A program made the translations under genes and the position numbers. The notes below the pieces were generated by a model. It was given only the letters and a program-made list of their open reading frames with translations. It had not been told where the DNA came from and did not search any database. DNA of 64,000 nt from Zygnema cylindricum (taxonomy: Eukaryota; Streptophyta; Zygnematophyceae; Zygnematales; Zygnemataceae). Position 1 is the first letter of the stretch, and each line of letters opens with the position of its first letter. Location: the NCBI GenBank assembly GCA_037447655.1, contig JBBHKE010000081.1, forward strand, positions 150,214 through 214,213. Direction: 5' to 3'. Shown here one piece after another: positions 31,311 through 42,676 of this stretch.

Positions 31311-31885
31311 AGTGATGACCCAAAAACCGCTAAAGCGCCCATTTTGCGATCTCGGCATCTATGTCCGCTGTTTGATCAAGATCGGATTTTAATTCTAGCC
31401 GTAAAAAATGATTGCGTGGTATTTGTTTAGCTATCAAAAAAAATGCGCGACATTCATTTCGTGGAGTACCGTAAACCGTACTGGACAAAACTGTATCTAT
31501 GTCTTAGGAACTTGTTTGCGCCCTTAAATGAAATTGTCTACTTATACGTCTATAAATATTTATTATACCCTATATACCTCAATACCGATCGTAGACTAAT
31601 AGGATAAAGCTACCGGCTACTACTTGACTTGACGGACGGCAGGTAACAGGATCAAATCCTGGGTTCGTCAACTTCCTTTTGGTAAACCTACCAAACTACT
31701 ACCTATGTCTCTGTGGACAGCATAGGAAGCCATGGCTCTAGCTTCCTCTCCAACCTTCAGTGACTACGAAAAGTGTGGGAGTTGGAGAGAGGAGTTAGAG
31801 GCAAACTGCCTTTGATTCTTTTTTGCTCTTTATCTTTACATATTTTAAACCTAGAAAATACAAATAAAAACCTTTAGTTTTAACA
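31311..31885 (-). repeat. 3' LTR of F, truncated
   Basis: On the minus strand it begins TGTTAAAACTAAAGG at 31885 and matches the first part of 42481-43539. The U5-side half, about 480 bp, is missing. Confidence 0.8.
31590..31672 (+). other. tRNA-like module, antisense in 3' LTR of F
   Basis: A-box-like TAGACTAATAGG (31592-31603), B-box-like GGATCAAATCC (31649-31659) in a stem CAGG/CCTG with a 7-nt loop as in a T-arm, then TTTT at 31677-31680. Antisense to F. Confidence 0.55.
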
Positions 31886-31896
31886 CTCCCCTTATT
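31886..31896 (-). other. Polypurine tract of F
   Basis: Minus strand AATAAGGGGAG immediately upstream of the 3' LTR, the same as in C. Confidence 0.7.
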
Positions 31897-31898
31897 TT

Positions 31899-33835
31899 CT
31901 AGTCACTCTTCAATTTAAGACCACACTTCTCCTTGCAAAAAATTAGCTTAAAAGAAGGCACAGGTTTGGTCATCATGTCTGTTACCATCTCGCTATCTAG
32001 TTTGTACTCTAAACTGTTTATTTTGTGTTCTATCTTCTCTCTAACAAAGTTGAGTCTAATGTCCATGTGTTTGGCTTTAAAATGATGTTTAGGATTGGCA
32101 GCAAAAGTGATTGCTCTCTGATTATCACAAAAAAAAATTTGCACACCACTCTTAAGGTGACCAAGCTCACCAAGCAAAGACTTGACCCACATCAATTCTT
32201 TTAGAGCAGAGCAAGAGGCCATATACTCATCCTGCATGGTGGAGTGAGGAATAACCTTTTGTTGTTTACTACTCCAGTAACAAGCCCCATCACCCACATA
32301 GAATACATTCCTAAAGTACATCTACTCACCGGAGCATCACCATAACTTGCATCACTCCAAGTAGTGATGAGTATATCCCCCCCACCCAAATGCAACCATA
32401 GATCCCTAGTTCCTATCAAATATCTAAGGACTCTCTTAGCTGCCTCCGAATCTCTCTTAGTGGGAGCATTTAGACTTCTACTCAACACTCCTACAGCTGC
32501 AGCTAAATCCGGTCAGGTACAATTCATAAAATAGATTAGGCTTCCCACAACTTGCCTGTAAGGAATAGTCTGCATGAACTTTTGTTTTTCAAGACCTAAT
32601 TCCTCGTCTAAGATTATGACTCCTTCTTCCACACTCCCCTCACTTCGCGTCTTTAACTCCATTTGAGTTGTACAACTATAAGCCTTATCCATCTGAAACT
32701 TTTCCAACATGTTCCCTGTTGCTTCATTCTCAGTTAGTCTTATAATCTTTCTTTCTCGGTCTCTTTCTACTTGAATACCCAAAATTTATCTTGCCTCCCC
32801 CATATCCTTCATCTCAAATCTTCCCTTAAAAACCATTTTTAGTTTATTTCATTTTGTCTATTGATTTACTTAAAACAAGCAAATCATCAACATAAATTGC
32901 AATAAAAATAACAACTACCTCATCTTCAAAAATATAGATTGAGTGATCTGAGCTGATCCGGATATATTCTAGACCGGTAAAAAACTCATCAAGCTTCTTA
33001 TTCCACTGTCAGGGCGCCTGGTTCAAACCATAAAGAGAGTTAATCAGCCGACATACCTTACTCTCCTCTCCTTGCTCCACAAATCCTTCGGGTTCTCGTA
33101 TGAAGATCTCCTCTTCTAATTCTCCATGGAAAAGGGTGTCTTGATGTCCATTTGTTGCACTTCCATGTCTTGCGCTGCTACCAGACTCAGAAGTATCAAC
33201 ACGGAGGGAAATCTGACGACCGGTGCAAAGGTTTCCTCGTAGTCGATTCCCTCTTTTTGTGTAAATCTTTTGGCCACTAATCAGTCCTTCTATCGCTCAA
33301 TGGTGTTATTTGGGTTCACTTTTAATTTGAACACCCACTTACAACCGATTGATTTTCGGCTAGGTGGACAATCCACCTTCTCCTAAGTATCAGCTGCCAT
33401 AATCGAGGCTATCTCCTCATTGATAGTTGTCTTCCACCGGTTCGTTTCTAGACTGTTCATCGCCTCTCCATAAGTCTGAGGTCCATCCGGATGAGTTAGC
33501 TTTGTTACCTTCTTATTAACCTGTTTTTCTTGCAACTTTTTGCTACTTCTCCTTCTTCCCTCAAAATTTGTTGCCGGAATAGATGGTTGCCGTGGGTTCT
33601 TTTGAACAATCGCGGCTTCTCCCCTGTCCCTTGATTCTGGATCAATTTCCACCACGTCTTCCGCTTCTGGTAGAGTTGTCATTGGAGTTCCGGCGGCCGA
33701 GTCCTTCTCGGTCTGATTTGTACCTGCAAGAATGTCATCTTCCCTGAAACGTGGATAGTTAGGAAGCTCAAAGTCATCGGATTTTTTTGACTTAAATTTG
33801 ATTTTTACTGACTTTGTATACTTGAAGGGATCCAC
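31899..33835 (-). pseudogene. pol: Integrase tail, reverse transcriptase and RNase H of F, broken
   Basis: RNase H is split into overlapping frames 32201-32488 (TWSDASYGDAPVSRCT) and 31899-32321 (SALKELMWVKSLLGE, CDNQRAITFA, KHMDIRLNFVRE). RT is readable at 32513-32782 and in several frames between 32820 and 33380, including a recognisable but shifted VDDLLVL region. The integrase-RT linker is open at 33383-33835. At least five shifts or stops are needed to explain it. Protein sequence is closest to C. Confidence 0.8.
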
Positions 33836-35239
33836 ACACTTTCCTTCATCTATAACTACTAGATGCTTTACTAAGATTATATCTTCCCTTTTTTGATCAT
33901 AAGATTTGTATCCTTTTACATCCTCATCATATCCTCATAAGTACCCCGATTTTCCTTTAAGATCTAGTTTCCAATTAGACCAATCTGTATCTAGACTAAA
34001 CATCTGACTGTTGAAAACCTTTATGTGAGATATGTCTGGTTTCTGGCCGGACCATCTCTCATTAGGTGTTTAGCCTTTTACCGCTGAAGTAAGAACTCTA
34101 TTTTTGAGGTAATTAGCACAATTCATTACTTCGGCCCAAAACCTTTTTGCTATTTTACTATCCGACAACATACTTCTAGCACTATCACCTAGTGTCCTAT
34201 TTAACTTTTAGCTACCCCATTTTGTTCCGAGTTTTCTGGAACTGTCTTTTGGTGTTGGACTCCATCTTCTTTCAAAAAATCCTCAAACAGATTAGAGGTA
34301 TTCTCTCCACCATTGTCACTCCTTGCTCCCTTGATTAGGGTTTCATGGAGTTTTTCACTCCATGCCTTATATTGTCTAAAACATTCCTGAGCCCTTGACT
34401 TATTTTTCAAAAAATACACCTTGGAATACCGAGATCAATCATCGGTGATAGTCATCATAAATCTCTTCCCCTTAGGTGAGGGCACTTTGGCCGGTTCCCA
34501 AATATTTATGTCTACCAAATCTAGAATCTTTTCTCCCTTATAGGTGGCAGTTTTTGGGAAGGGTAACCTGTGTGCTTTACCTTGAGCACATCCACTACAA
34601 TCACTTAGATTCTCACTCTCACCGAACTGAATCCCTTCCACTACTCCCATCTTTTTCATCTCTTTTAACTTATCTAGATTCACATGCCCAAGCCTCTTAT
34701 GCCACAACATCATATCATGAACACCAAAATAATAAAGTTTCTTTTTTTCATTACTCAAAATCAGCCTAAACATCCATTGGCTACCTTTTTCAGCACTGAA
34801 ATAAACTTCCTCCTCAAAACTAGCAGTAAAGACTCATTTCCTGGTGCTAATAACAACCCTTATCATCTAATACAGATGTAGAGATGAGGTATTTGTTCAA
34901 CTCCGGAATAAACAATACATCGGAGAATGTTAGTATAGATGTCTTTCCTTCTACTAACACTTTCATATCTACCGATCCTAGAAGAGTAGTAGTGACTATC
35001 CTCCCATCCCCGTACTCTATCTCTACGGTGGGAATCTTTCTTATCTTAGTGAACATGTGTTTATTACACATTTCTAAAGAGGCACCTGAATATACAATCC
35101 AGCCTGTTTCTCTTTTCAATCCATTGAAAGCACATTTCTGCTTTCGTGGAATTTTGACCTCGTTTTTCGCCTCCAACTTCTCATCTAATAGGAGTTCATC
35201 ATCCTCGTCCTCGGATTCCGCCTCATGTACCTGTGTCAC
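33836..35239 (-). pseudogene. pol: Protease and integrase of F, broken
   Basis: Protease region 34847-35239 reads WIVYSGASLEMC, so the catalytic Asp of DSG is replaced by Tyr. The integrase zinc region (WHKRLGHVNLDK, DCSGCAQGK) is intact in 34435-34773, unlike C. The core is broken around 34430 and continues at 34201-34419 (ARSDNGGENTSN, NSEQNGVAKS), then degenerates. Non-functional. Confidence 0.8.
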
Positions 35240-35736
35240 AATGGCATTTTTCTTTCATCTCGGGGGTCCACCAGTCTGCCCTTCTTTTTTCCGAAGCTCA
35301 GTTAGCTTAGTACACTCAGCCATATAGTGTCCTGGTTTCTTGCAAAAGTGACACAACCCCTTTGAGACCCTCGGTCCGGATTCATGTGACTGAGTTTTTT
35401 TTCCTCCTCCCCCATAGTTTCCTACTGATTTTCAGGGATCCTTGCTCCTCCAATCAGTTCCTATTGCCAAAGCTTGCCCACTCTTCCCTCCCCTTCAGAT
35501 CTCAACTGTATTCTCTCCGACGAGAATCATCCCTACCACACAATTCCAGTTCCACCTAGAATCTGGTAAATCCTGCACACGGTTTACTATGTTTTCATAG
35601 TCATCAGGTAAATTCATGAGTATGCAGTTAACCTTTATGTTTTCTGTTTCTACCAAACCAGCACTCTCTAGTTCCATGAAAAAGAGTTGCAAGCTCATTA
35701 CAAAATTCTAGCATTTTCCCCATTTGTATGCATATC
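35240..35736 (-). pseudogene. gag: Gag of F, C-terminal part
   Basis: Holds the CCHC knuckle CHFCKKPGHYMAEC (near 35305-35350) and the end of the particle domain (LQLFFMELESAGLV, MNLPDDYENIVNRVQDLP). The coding sequence is interrupted at 35736 by the insertion of G and resumes at 41970. Confidence 0.75.
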
Positions 35737-35888
35737 TCTTGAAAAGAGGTAATTAATAGTTCACATCTATAATTTATTGAGAATGTAAAGAGAGAGAAAG
35801 AGTGAACGAAAGGCACGCCATGGCTGCCGCGTCATTTAGAAAGTGGCAGAATGAAATAGAAGGTATTTAACTATTTGTAGCAAAATAC

Positions 35889-35959
35889 TGCCTCTGGCCG
35901 GATTTGAAGCGGGGTCTACGGACTACTATCTAGACCGAAGCCTTATCCATTAAGGCACT
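35889..35959 (-). other. tRNA-like module, antisense in 5' LTR of G
   Basis: Minus strand: A box TGCCTTAATGG (35947-35957) in a D-arm-like hairpin GCCTT-AATGGAT-AAGGC, an anticodon-arm-like stem GGTCTA/TAGACC, B box GCTTCAAATCC (35900-35910), then TTTT (35882-35885). Confidence 0.6.
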
Positions 35960-36257
35960 AAAAAAACGATATACGTATTACGTTTCACGCATATTCATCT
36001 ATTTATTAAACAGACTTATTTGCAGCAGACTAACGAAAACACGCATTAATCAATTCATGCATGGAAGCGAATCGAAGCCGCATAAATACAAATGATTGGA
36101 CGGGCACAATCGCAGCCGCCATCCGCAATAAAATTTCGGCGTCCTTTGGGGATAGCGTCACGCGACGCCACGTAGCACCATACTATTGGATACCGGAGAA
36201 GATGGGAGGAGGAACCATGGCTCCCGTTTTGACAGGCGTCACTTTAAAAGCCATGTC

Positions 36258-36312
36258 GTACAATGGCCGTACAATAAGTACATCGCCTAGTGTACCTTCT
36301 TGTACTATATAG
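36258..36312 (+). promoter_or_regulatory. U3 promoter of G: GTAC ladder and TATA box
   Basis: GTAC at 36258, 36269, 36278, 36292 and 36302, then TATATAG at 36306-36312. The TATA box would place the RNA start near 36340, so the hairpin row and gag start would be in the transcript. GTAC is the core site of plant SBP/SPL factors (family knowledge); their involvement is inference. Confidence 0.5.
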
Positions 36313-36442
36313 TGTTTCTATTGGACTAGGGTTTAGTTGTAGGCAATCATAAGTAGGCAGACTAGGACTTAGTGAAATTTAGGTACCTCTCTTTAATCGA
36401 GCTTGTAACTATAAAGGTCATCTTTGACCAACCATAACTTAC

Positions 36443-36513
36443 TGCTCAAGGGAGCAAATTCAGTGATTCTTTTTGCGTTTCACTCAAGGGAGTCTTGTCC
36501 TTACAAGGGTGAG
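36443..36513 (+). promoter_or_regulatory. Leader hairpin row in 5' LTR of G
   Basis: TGCTC-AAGG-GAGCA (36443-36456), (C)ACTC-AAGG-GAGT(C) (36481-36494), CTTAC-AAGG-GTGAG with one G-T pair (36500-36513). All three loops are AAGG. Confidence 0.6.
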
Positions 36514-36619
36514 AGTGGTCAAAATATTTTTGCGCATAGGCGGCGCTTATTCAGCGGGAAAGTAGAAGGGGCATATATTATCCTAGAGGCTTTACATAGG
36601 CTGCTCATTTTATGGGTCA

Positions 36620-37788
36620 ATGGAGACCACAGAATTCCAGGTAATAGGCCCACCCTCTAGGGTGCCCATAATTGATGGATCATATTTCCTTTATTGGGAA
36701 ATGATGATGGAGGGAGAACTATTTGAGAAACACCTATGGGGCATAGTGTCCGGACAAGTTTGATGCCCACCTCCACTTGGGTTTGGAGGAACGGCACCTC
36801 CGCCCCTACTGTAGGTAGAATAGCTGCCACCATCACTGAGGATGAAGACGAGGAAGGAGAGGAGATTGTCATGGAAGGAGAAATTGGAGGAGTTGAAACT
36901 CAAGTGATACCATTGCCGAAGGCGATACCAGCAGCAGCACCACCAACAACGGCGACAAGGGTTCAGATCGAAAGATCAGAGTATAAAAAGTGGAACTACA
37001 AAGACAAGGTTGTTAAGCTCTTAATTTTTAAAAGTGTAGCAAAAGGCATTGCCATTTCCCTTATGCATGTCAAATCTTCATCTAAGATTTGGATATCACT
37101 AGTTAACAAATATAAGAGTGGATCATTGCAGCGGCAACAGTTGGCAGAAAACAAGATTGCAGCTTATACTTTTAGGGGGGAAGCATGAATAATTATGCAA
37201 TGATTTAGGAGCATTATTTGGAGAGCTAGAGAGTGCAGGTAACTCATGGTCTAAGAGACAAAATGTGAACACATTAATGATGAAACTACCTGAAAAGTAT
37301 GAGAATATCATTAATCGATTACATGACCTAGGAGATAGCAATTGGAATTGGGATGACACATTGGGAATGATTTTAGTGAAAGGAAGCACCATAGAACTTA
37401 GGAGAGGGAGTCCAAGTGTTCAAGCATTGTCTGCAAGAGCTGATTGGCAAAAGCCTGATGAGGAGAGAGAGAAAGATCCCTATCGAAACTTTGGAGGAAG
37501 AGGACAAGGAGGTGGTAGATTTGATAGACAGGGGAGAGGAACTTCTCGAGGAGGATTATGTCACTTCTGCAAGAAACCGGGACACTATATGGTAGAATGT
37601 GGCAAACTTGCATATCTTCGACTAAAAGATGGGCAATGGACCTCAAGAAATGGAGGAAAAAAAACGGCTTTCCTAACTCAAGTTCATGATGAGCAAGAGA
37701 ACGAAGAAACCGATCAGGAAGAGGAGCATGAGGAGCTTGAAGAGCTTCTTCTTAATCCGAAAAGCACTGAAAAACATGTTGACATTCC
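36620..37788 (+). pseudogene. gag: Gag of G, broken
   Basis: ATG 36620 in the LTR, through a doubly mutated primer site (QVIGPPSRVPII). An in-frame TGA at codon 48 (36761-36763) is shared with H; A still has Arg there. The particle domain continues at 36736-37188, and a one-base loss near 37190 shifts the frame. The C-terminal part (37265 on) has MKLPEKYENIINRLHDL, an Arg/Gly-rich stretch (GGRGQGGGRFDRQGRG) and the CCHC knuckle CHFCKKPGHYMVEC, followed by an acidic Glu-rich linker. Confidence 0.82.
36640..36654 (+). other. Primer-binding site of G, mutated
   Basis: GGTAATAGGCCCACC, two differences from the shared site, directly after the 5' LTR. Confidence 0.65.
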
Positions 37789-39433
37789 ACGGAGACAAAA
37801 GTGTGCTTTCGGAGGTAATAGGGATCTACCTGAAGATGGGTGGATCATAGATTTAGGGGCCTCAATGCATATGTGGAAAGATAAAAGGTGGTTCACTAAA
37901 CTGAGAAAGATTCCAACAGTTGAGATAGAGTACGGAGATGGTAGAGTAAAAACCACAAGTCTTGTTGGAACTGTTGACTTGAAGGTTCTAGTTAATGTAA
38001 AGGCCTCAATTGTAACACTCTCAGACGTTCTTTACATTCAACAACTTAGTAAGAACTTGGTCTCAATAGCTGTCCTAGATGAAAAGGAGTTTGAAATAGG
38101 AACTAGGAAAGGAATCTTCACAGCAAGCTTTGATAATGAGGTTTATTTCATAGCTGAGAAGGGCAGTCAGGGAATGTTCAGAATTTTTCTTTGAAATGAA
38201 AAGAGTGTTCTCTACTCGTGTGCAAGTGAGATGATGCTTTGGCACAAAAGGTTGGGGCATGTGCATCTAGATAGATTAAAGAATATGAAGAAAATGGGAA
38301 TTGTGGAGGGTATTACTTTTGAGGATGATGAGACCTTTGATGATTGCAATGGATGTTCCCAAGGGAAGATTCATAGACTTCCATTTCCAAAAGCAACCAC
38401 ATTTAGGAGAGAGAAAGTATTGGATCTAATTTACACCGATGTTTGGGGACCAGGTAGATATGCTTCACATGGGGGGAAGAGGTGGATGTCAACTATCACA
38501 GATGATTGGTCTATATACACGAAGGTATACTTTCTCAAACATAAGTCAGAGGTATTGAGATGTTTCAAAAAGTATAAAGTATGGAGTGAAAAACAACACG
38601 AAACCTCAATAAAAGAGATAAGAAGTGATAATGGGAAAGAATACTCCTCAAGGGAATTTGAAGAATATCTTAAAGAAGAAGGAATTCATCATGAGAAAAT
38701 TGTTCCCTATAATCCAGAACAAAATGGAGTAGCAAAAAGAGGGAAAAGAACTTTAGGAGATATGTCCAGAAGTATGTTAACTGATAAGAGGATAGGGTTG
38801 CAGTTTTGGGCGGAGTCTATAAACTATGCTAATTTCATCAAAAACAGAGTCCTAACTTCAGCAAATAAGGAGGAAACTCCGTATGAGAGGTTGACAGGAA
38901 AAAAGCGTAATTTGTCTACTTTGAGAGTGTTCGGAAGTCAAGTCTACAGTTTGGATTCCGATAAGACTAAATGGAAGTTAGAGGGGAGAGGGAAACCAAG
39001 ATATCTTGTAGGATATGATGAGAGCACAAAAGGATACCGAGTGTATGACTTGAAAAATAGAGATATAATTTTGGTAAATCACATAGTGGTGATGAATGAA
39101 GAGAAGTCCATTGATCCATTCAAATATAATAAGGAAGTCAAAATCAGATTTGAAACAGATCAGTTTTCTGACTTTGACTTTGAAAATGAAGAGAAGGTAG
39201 AGGGAGAAAAAACAAATCTTCAGATCTACCAAAAGAGAAGGAGGAAAAGACAACATCCGAGGCAACGCCACAATACGAAGTGGAAACCGATGAGGAACTT
39301 GATGAGACACCGGAATTGGAAGATAGGGGAGATGAATATCTCTCTAAACAAAACTCAAGGATGCCTTCCATACCGACGTTCGATTTTGAAAGGGGAAGAA
39401 GAAATAGTAAAAGACTTCAAGAAAGACAAGTAA
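37789..39433 (+). pseudogene. pol: Protease and integrase of G
   Basis: Protease motif reads WIIDLGASMHMW near 37842-37877: DSG is changed to DLG and the usual Cys to Trp, both also found in H. One stop (38193) precedes a 400-codon integrase frame (38231-39433) with WHKRLGHVHLDR, DCNGCSQGK, IYTDVWGP (Asp), RSDNGKEYSS (Asp) and NPEQNGVAKR (Glu). The HHCC zinc and catalytic residues are therefore kept, but the tail loses its frame near 39215. The protease change alone should block polyprotein processing. Confidence 0.83.
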
Positions 39434-41033
39434 ATAACCAGCTCACAAAGATGTCTCACCTTGATGAACCTCAAACATACTTAGAGGCCAGAAACACTTC
39501 ATAAAGTAGCTGGTGGATCACAGCTATAAATGAAGAAATGGCATCTATCATGGAAGTCAATACATGGGAGTTGGTAGATTGTCCACCGGACCGAACACCG
39601 ACGCGATGTAAGTGGGTTTTTAAACTTAAATTAAACCCGGATAATACTATTGAGAGGTACAAAGCTAGGTTAGTTGCAAAAGGATATACTTAGAAAGAGG
39701 GGATAGACTACGAAGAAGGCTTTGCACCTGTAGTCTGATTTCCTTCTGTTAAAATCCTTATAAGTATAGCCGCATTGGAGGATATGGAAATACACCACTT
39801 GGATATTAAAACAACCTTTTTGCACGGAGAGTTGGAAGAAGAGATTGACATAAGGCAACCGGAATGATTCGTGGAAAGTGGGGAAGAAAACAAAGTTTGC
39901 AAACTGATAAAATCACTTTATGGGCTTAAGCAAACCCCTCAACAGTGGAATATAAAGCTCGCCGATTTTCTAACCGGTTTGGGGTATATCAAAATTAGTT
40001 CATATCTCTCCATATATTTTTTTGAGGATGAGGATGGAGTGATATTTATTCCTATTTATGTGGATGATTTGTTGGTCTTAAGCAAGTCATTAGATAAAAT
40101 TAACAAACTATAACAGAATCCTAGAAGCCGCTTTGACATGAAAGATCTCGGCGAAGCAAAGTACATTTTGGGAATTCAAATGGAAAGAGATAGAGGAAAT
40201 ACGATTATAAGATTCACTCAGAATGAAGCAATTGGTAATATGTTAGAAAATTTTCAAATTGAGAAAGCAAACGGATGTACTACTCCCATAGATTTGAAGA
40301 AAGTGTGTGAGGGGAGTGAAGAGGGAGGAATATTGATCATTAATGATGCGATAGATGAGATAGAAAGAAGATTTATGGAAAATATCCCTTATCGGCAGAT
40401 TGTAGGCAGTTTAGTATATTTTATGAATTGTACCCGGATGGATATAGCTGCAGCCGTAGGAGTCCTCAGCAAGAGTCTAAATGAACTAAGAAAGAAAGAC
40501 TGAGAGGCTGCCAAAAGGGTGATGAGGTATCTGGAGGGGACAAGGGAATTGTGGTTGCATTTAGGAGGGGAGCATACTGACATCACAACCTGGAGTGATG
40601 CCAATTATGGAGATGTGCCTTTAAAGCGGTGTACAACTGGATATGTGTTGCAAATTGGATCTAGTGCATGCAGTTGGAGTAGCAAGCAGCAGAAAGTAGT
40701 TGCTCAGTCACTATGGAGGCTGAATACATGGTTTCATGTGCTGCCACCAAAGAATTAATGTGGATGAAATCTCTTCTTGAAGAACTTGGGTTCATGAAGA
40801 CAAAACTCAAAATGTTTTTTGTGATAATCAAGTTGCTATCTCTATTGCAACTAATCCGAAACATCACTTCAAAGCTAAGCATATGGATATTAGACTAAGC
40901 TTTGTCAAAGAGAAGGTTGAAAATAAAATCATTAAATTGGTTCATAAAAGTGTTAAAGAAATGATTGCAGACATGATGACAAAACCAGTACCTTCCCCTA
41001 AGTTGATTTATTGCAGAGAAAACTGTGGATAAA
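39434..41033 (+). pseudogene. pol: Reverse transcriptase and RNase H of G, broken
   Basis: Stops at about 39502, 39691, 39736 and 39865 interrupt the RT fingers and palm. The palm active site IYVDDLLVL is in 39871-40113, the thumb in 40138-40503. RNase H begins at 40519 (TWSDANYGDVPLKRCT) but a frameshift near 40712 moves the rest to another frame (MEAEYMVSCAATKELMW). The C-terminal KPVPSPKL block ends at about 41033. Confidence 0.82.
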
Positions 41034-41051
41034 AATTGAAAAGAGACTAAG

Positions 41052-41063
41052 AATTAAGAGGAG
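41052..41063 (+). other. Polypurine tract of G
   Basis: AATTAAGAGGAG just before the 3' LTR. Relatives have GGGGAG-like tracts. Confidence 0.65.
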
Positions 41064-41215
41064 TGTTGAAAAATTGTAATTAATAGTTCACTTCTATATT
41101 TTATTTAAAATGTAAAGAGAGAGAAAAAAAGAAGCAAAGGCACGCTACGGCTGCCGCGTCATTAAGAAGGAGGCAAAATTAAATAGAAGGTATTTTATTA
41201 TTTGTAGCAAAATAC

Positions 41216-41284
41216 TGCCTCTGGCCGTATTTGAACCGGGGTCTACAGAACTATCTAGACCTAAGCCTTGTCCATTAAGGCACT
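41216..41284 (-). other. tRNA-like module, antisense in 3' LTR of G
   Basis: Minus strand A box TGCCTTAATGG (41272-41282) and B box GGTTCAAATAC (41227-41237), the closest B box in the window to the GGTTCGANTCC consensus, followed by TTTT. Confidence 0.6.
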
Positions 41285-41768
41285 AGCGAAACGATATACG
41301 TATTACGTTTAACGCATATTCATCTATTTATTAAACGGACTAATTTGCAGCAGACTAACTAAAACATGCATTAATCAATTCATGCATGGAAGCGAATCGA
41401 AGCCGCATAAATACAAATGATCGGACAGCCACAATTACAGCCGCCATCCGCAATAAAATTTCGGCGGCCTTTGGGGATAGCGTCACAAGACGCCACGTGG
41501 CACCATACTATTAGATACCGGAGAAGATAGAAGGAGGAACCATGGCTCCCGTTTTGACAAGCGTCACTTTGAAAGCCATGTCGTTCAATGGCCGTACAAT
41601 AAGTACATCGCCTAGTGTACCTTCTTGTACAATATAGTGTTTTTATTGGACTAGGGTTTAGTAGTAGGCAGTCGTAAGTAGGTAGACCATGACTTAGTGA
41701 AATTTAGTTGCCTCTCTCTTAGAGAGCTTGTAACTATAAAGGTCATCTTTGACCGGCCATAACTTACA

Positions 41769-41838
41769 GCTCAGGGGAGCAAATTGCGTGATTCTTTTTG
41801 CGTTTGACTTAAGGGAGTCTTGTCCTCACAGGGGTGAG
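41769..41838 (+). promoter_or_regulatory. Leader hairpin row in 3' LTR of G
   Basis: GCTC-AGGG-GAGC (41769-41780), GACTT-AAGG-GAGTC with one wobble (41806-41819), CTCAC-AGGG-GTGAG (41825-41838). Confidence 0.6.
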
Positions 41839-41969
41839 AGTGGTCAGAATATTTTTGTGCATGGGCGGTTCTTATTCAACGGGAAATTAGATGGGGCAAA
41901 TATTATCCTAGAGGCTTTACATAGGCTGCTCATTCTTTGGGTCAATAGAGACCACACAATTGCAATATC

Positions 41970-42500
41970 CATCTATCTTTTGATAAGCCAATTGCTACTG
42001 ATGAATAGTACCACTCCACTACATCTCTATGAAGGCAATCCACAGATCACAATGCCTTTTCCTTGTGCAAATGAGGAGATTAAAGTCCTTGAGTAAGATG
42101 ACGGAGAATTGAGTGTTTTGCAGCCATATTGTTGTAGTCCCAAGTATCAACATCATTCTCCTCATTCCTCATAATAGGTGACATGAACGCTGAACCGGTT
42201 GTGATAGGTGTTGCTATCGGTGTAACTATTTTCTTATCTTTCCCCTTGTCCATCACAATGCTCTCTCGTCCTCCGAATCCTCCGGTGAAGCTGGATTTGC
42301 TTTTTTGGAAAACTTACTTCCCACAAACCCTGGAGGAACGCTGAATTGGATCGACGCCTCACTCGTCCACGTACTATCCCCCAAAACCTCTTTTCAGATA
42401 GAGCCTTTGTCATCGTACTTTCCCAATATATGAAGCATGCTCCATTAAATATGGGTACCCTAGAGGGTGGGCCAACAACCTGCAACTATGAGACCTCCAT
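41970..42500 (-). pseudogene. gag: Gag of F, N-terminal part
   Basis: Resumes the gag reading after removal of G. ATG at 42498-42500 in the LTR is followed after four codons by a TAG. The frame from 42485 reads QVVGPPSRVPIFNGACFIYWEST, then is lost by about 42240. Beyond that the particle domain is recognisable only in short blocks up to the G insertion point. Confidence 0.7.
42466..42480 (-). other. Primer-binding site of F, mutated
   Basis: Minus strand GGTTGTTGGCCCACC, two differences from the shared site. Confidence 0.65.
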
Positions 42501-42605
42501 TGACCCTCAAAGAAGGCACCTCACTAGAAGCACCTAGGATAACCGTGACCCCTTTGATTTTCCACAAGAATAACTACCATCTTGATAGATAAAAACTCTA
42601 ACCAA

Positions 42606-42676
42606 TTTCACATTTGTGAAAAAAAGACTCCCTTGAGTCGATAACAAAAAGAATCTCTGAATTTGCTCCTCGAGCA
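42606..42676 (-). promoter_or_regulatory. Leader hairpin row in 5' LTR of F
   Basis: Plus-strand view: TTTCAC-ATTT-GTGAAA (42606-42621), GACTC-CCTT-GAGTC (42626-42639), TGCTC-CTC-GAGCA (42664-42676). The first stem is a paired variant of CTTCAC/GTGAAG in C. Confidence 0.6.

Larger units (their letters stand above)
35737..36639 (+). repeat. 5' LTR of G
   Basis: Starts TCTTGAAAAG (TG changed to TC) and ends CAGAATTCCA. Contains the tRNA-like module, the GTAC ladder with TATA box, and the hairpin row. Gag ATG is at 36620. Confidence 0.92.
35737..41964 (+). mobile_element. Complete but decayed Ty1/copia element G
   Basis: 6,228 bp, family 1, inserted in the gag of F with a perfect ATATC duplication (35732-35736, 41965-41969). 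LTRs of 903 and 901 bp have visibly more differences than those of B or C, so it is older. It has all domains with multiple stops, and shares with H a gag stop and a changed protease motif. Confidence 0.93.
41064..41964 (+). repeat. 3' LTR of G
   Basis: Starts TGTTGAAAAATTG, ends CACAATTGCA, followed by the target duplication ATATC. Confidence 0.92.

Noticed and set aside
36424-36660. A conserved leader protein of about 78 residues in LTRs (also 17816-18052, 10119-10382, 41749-42096)
   Set aside because: The peptides look alike between families, but they begin with TTG rather than ATG in the copies checked and coincide with the conserved hairpins and primer-binding site, which explain the similarity at the RNA level.
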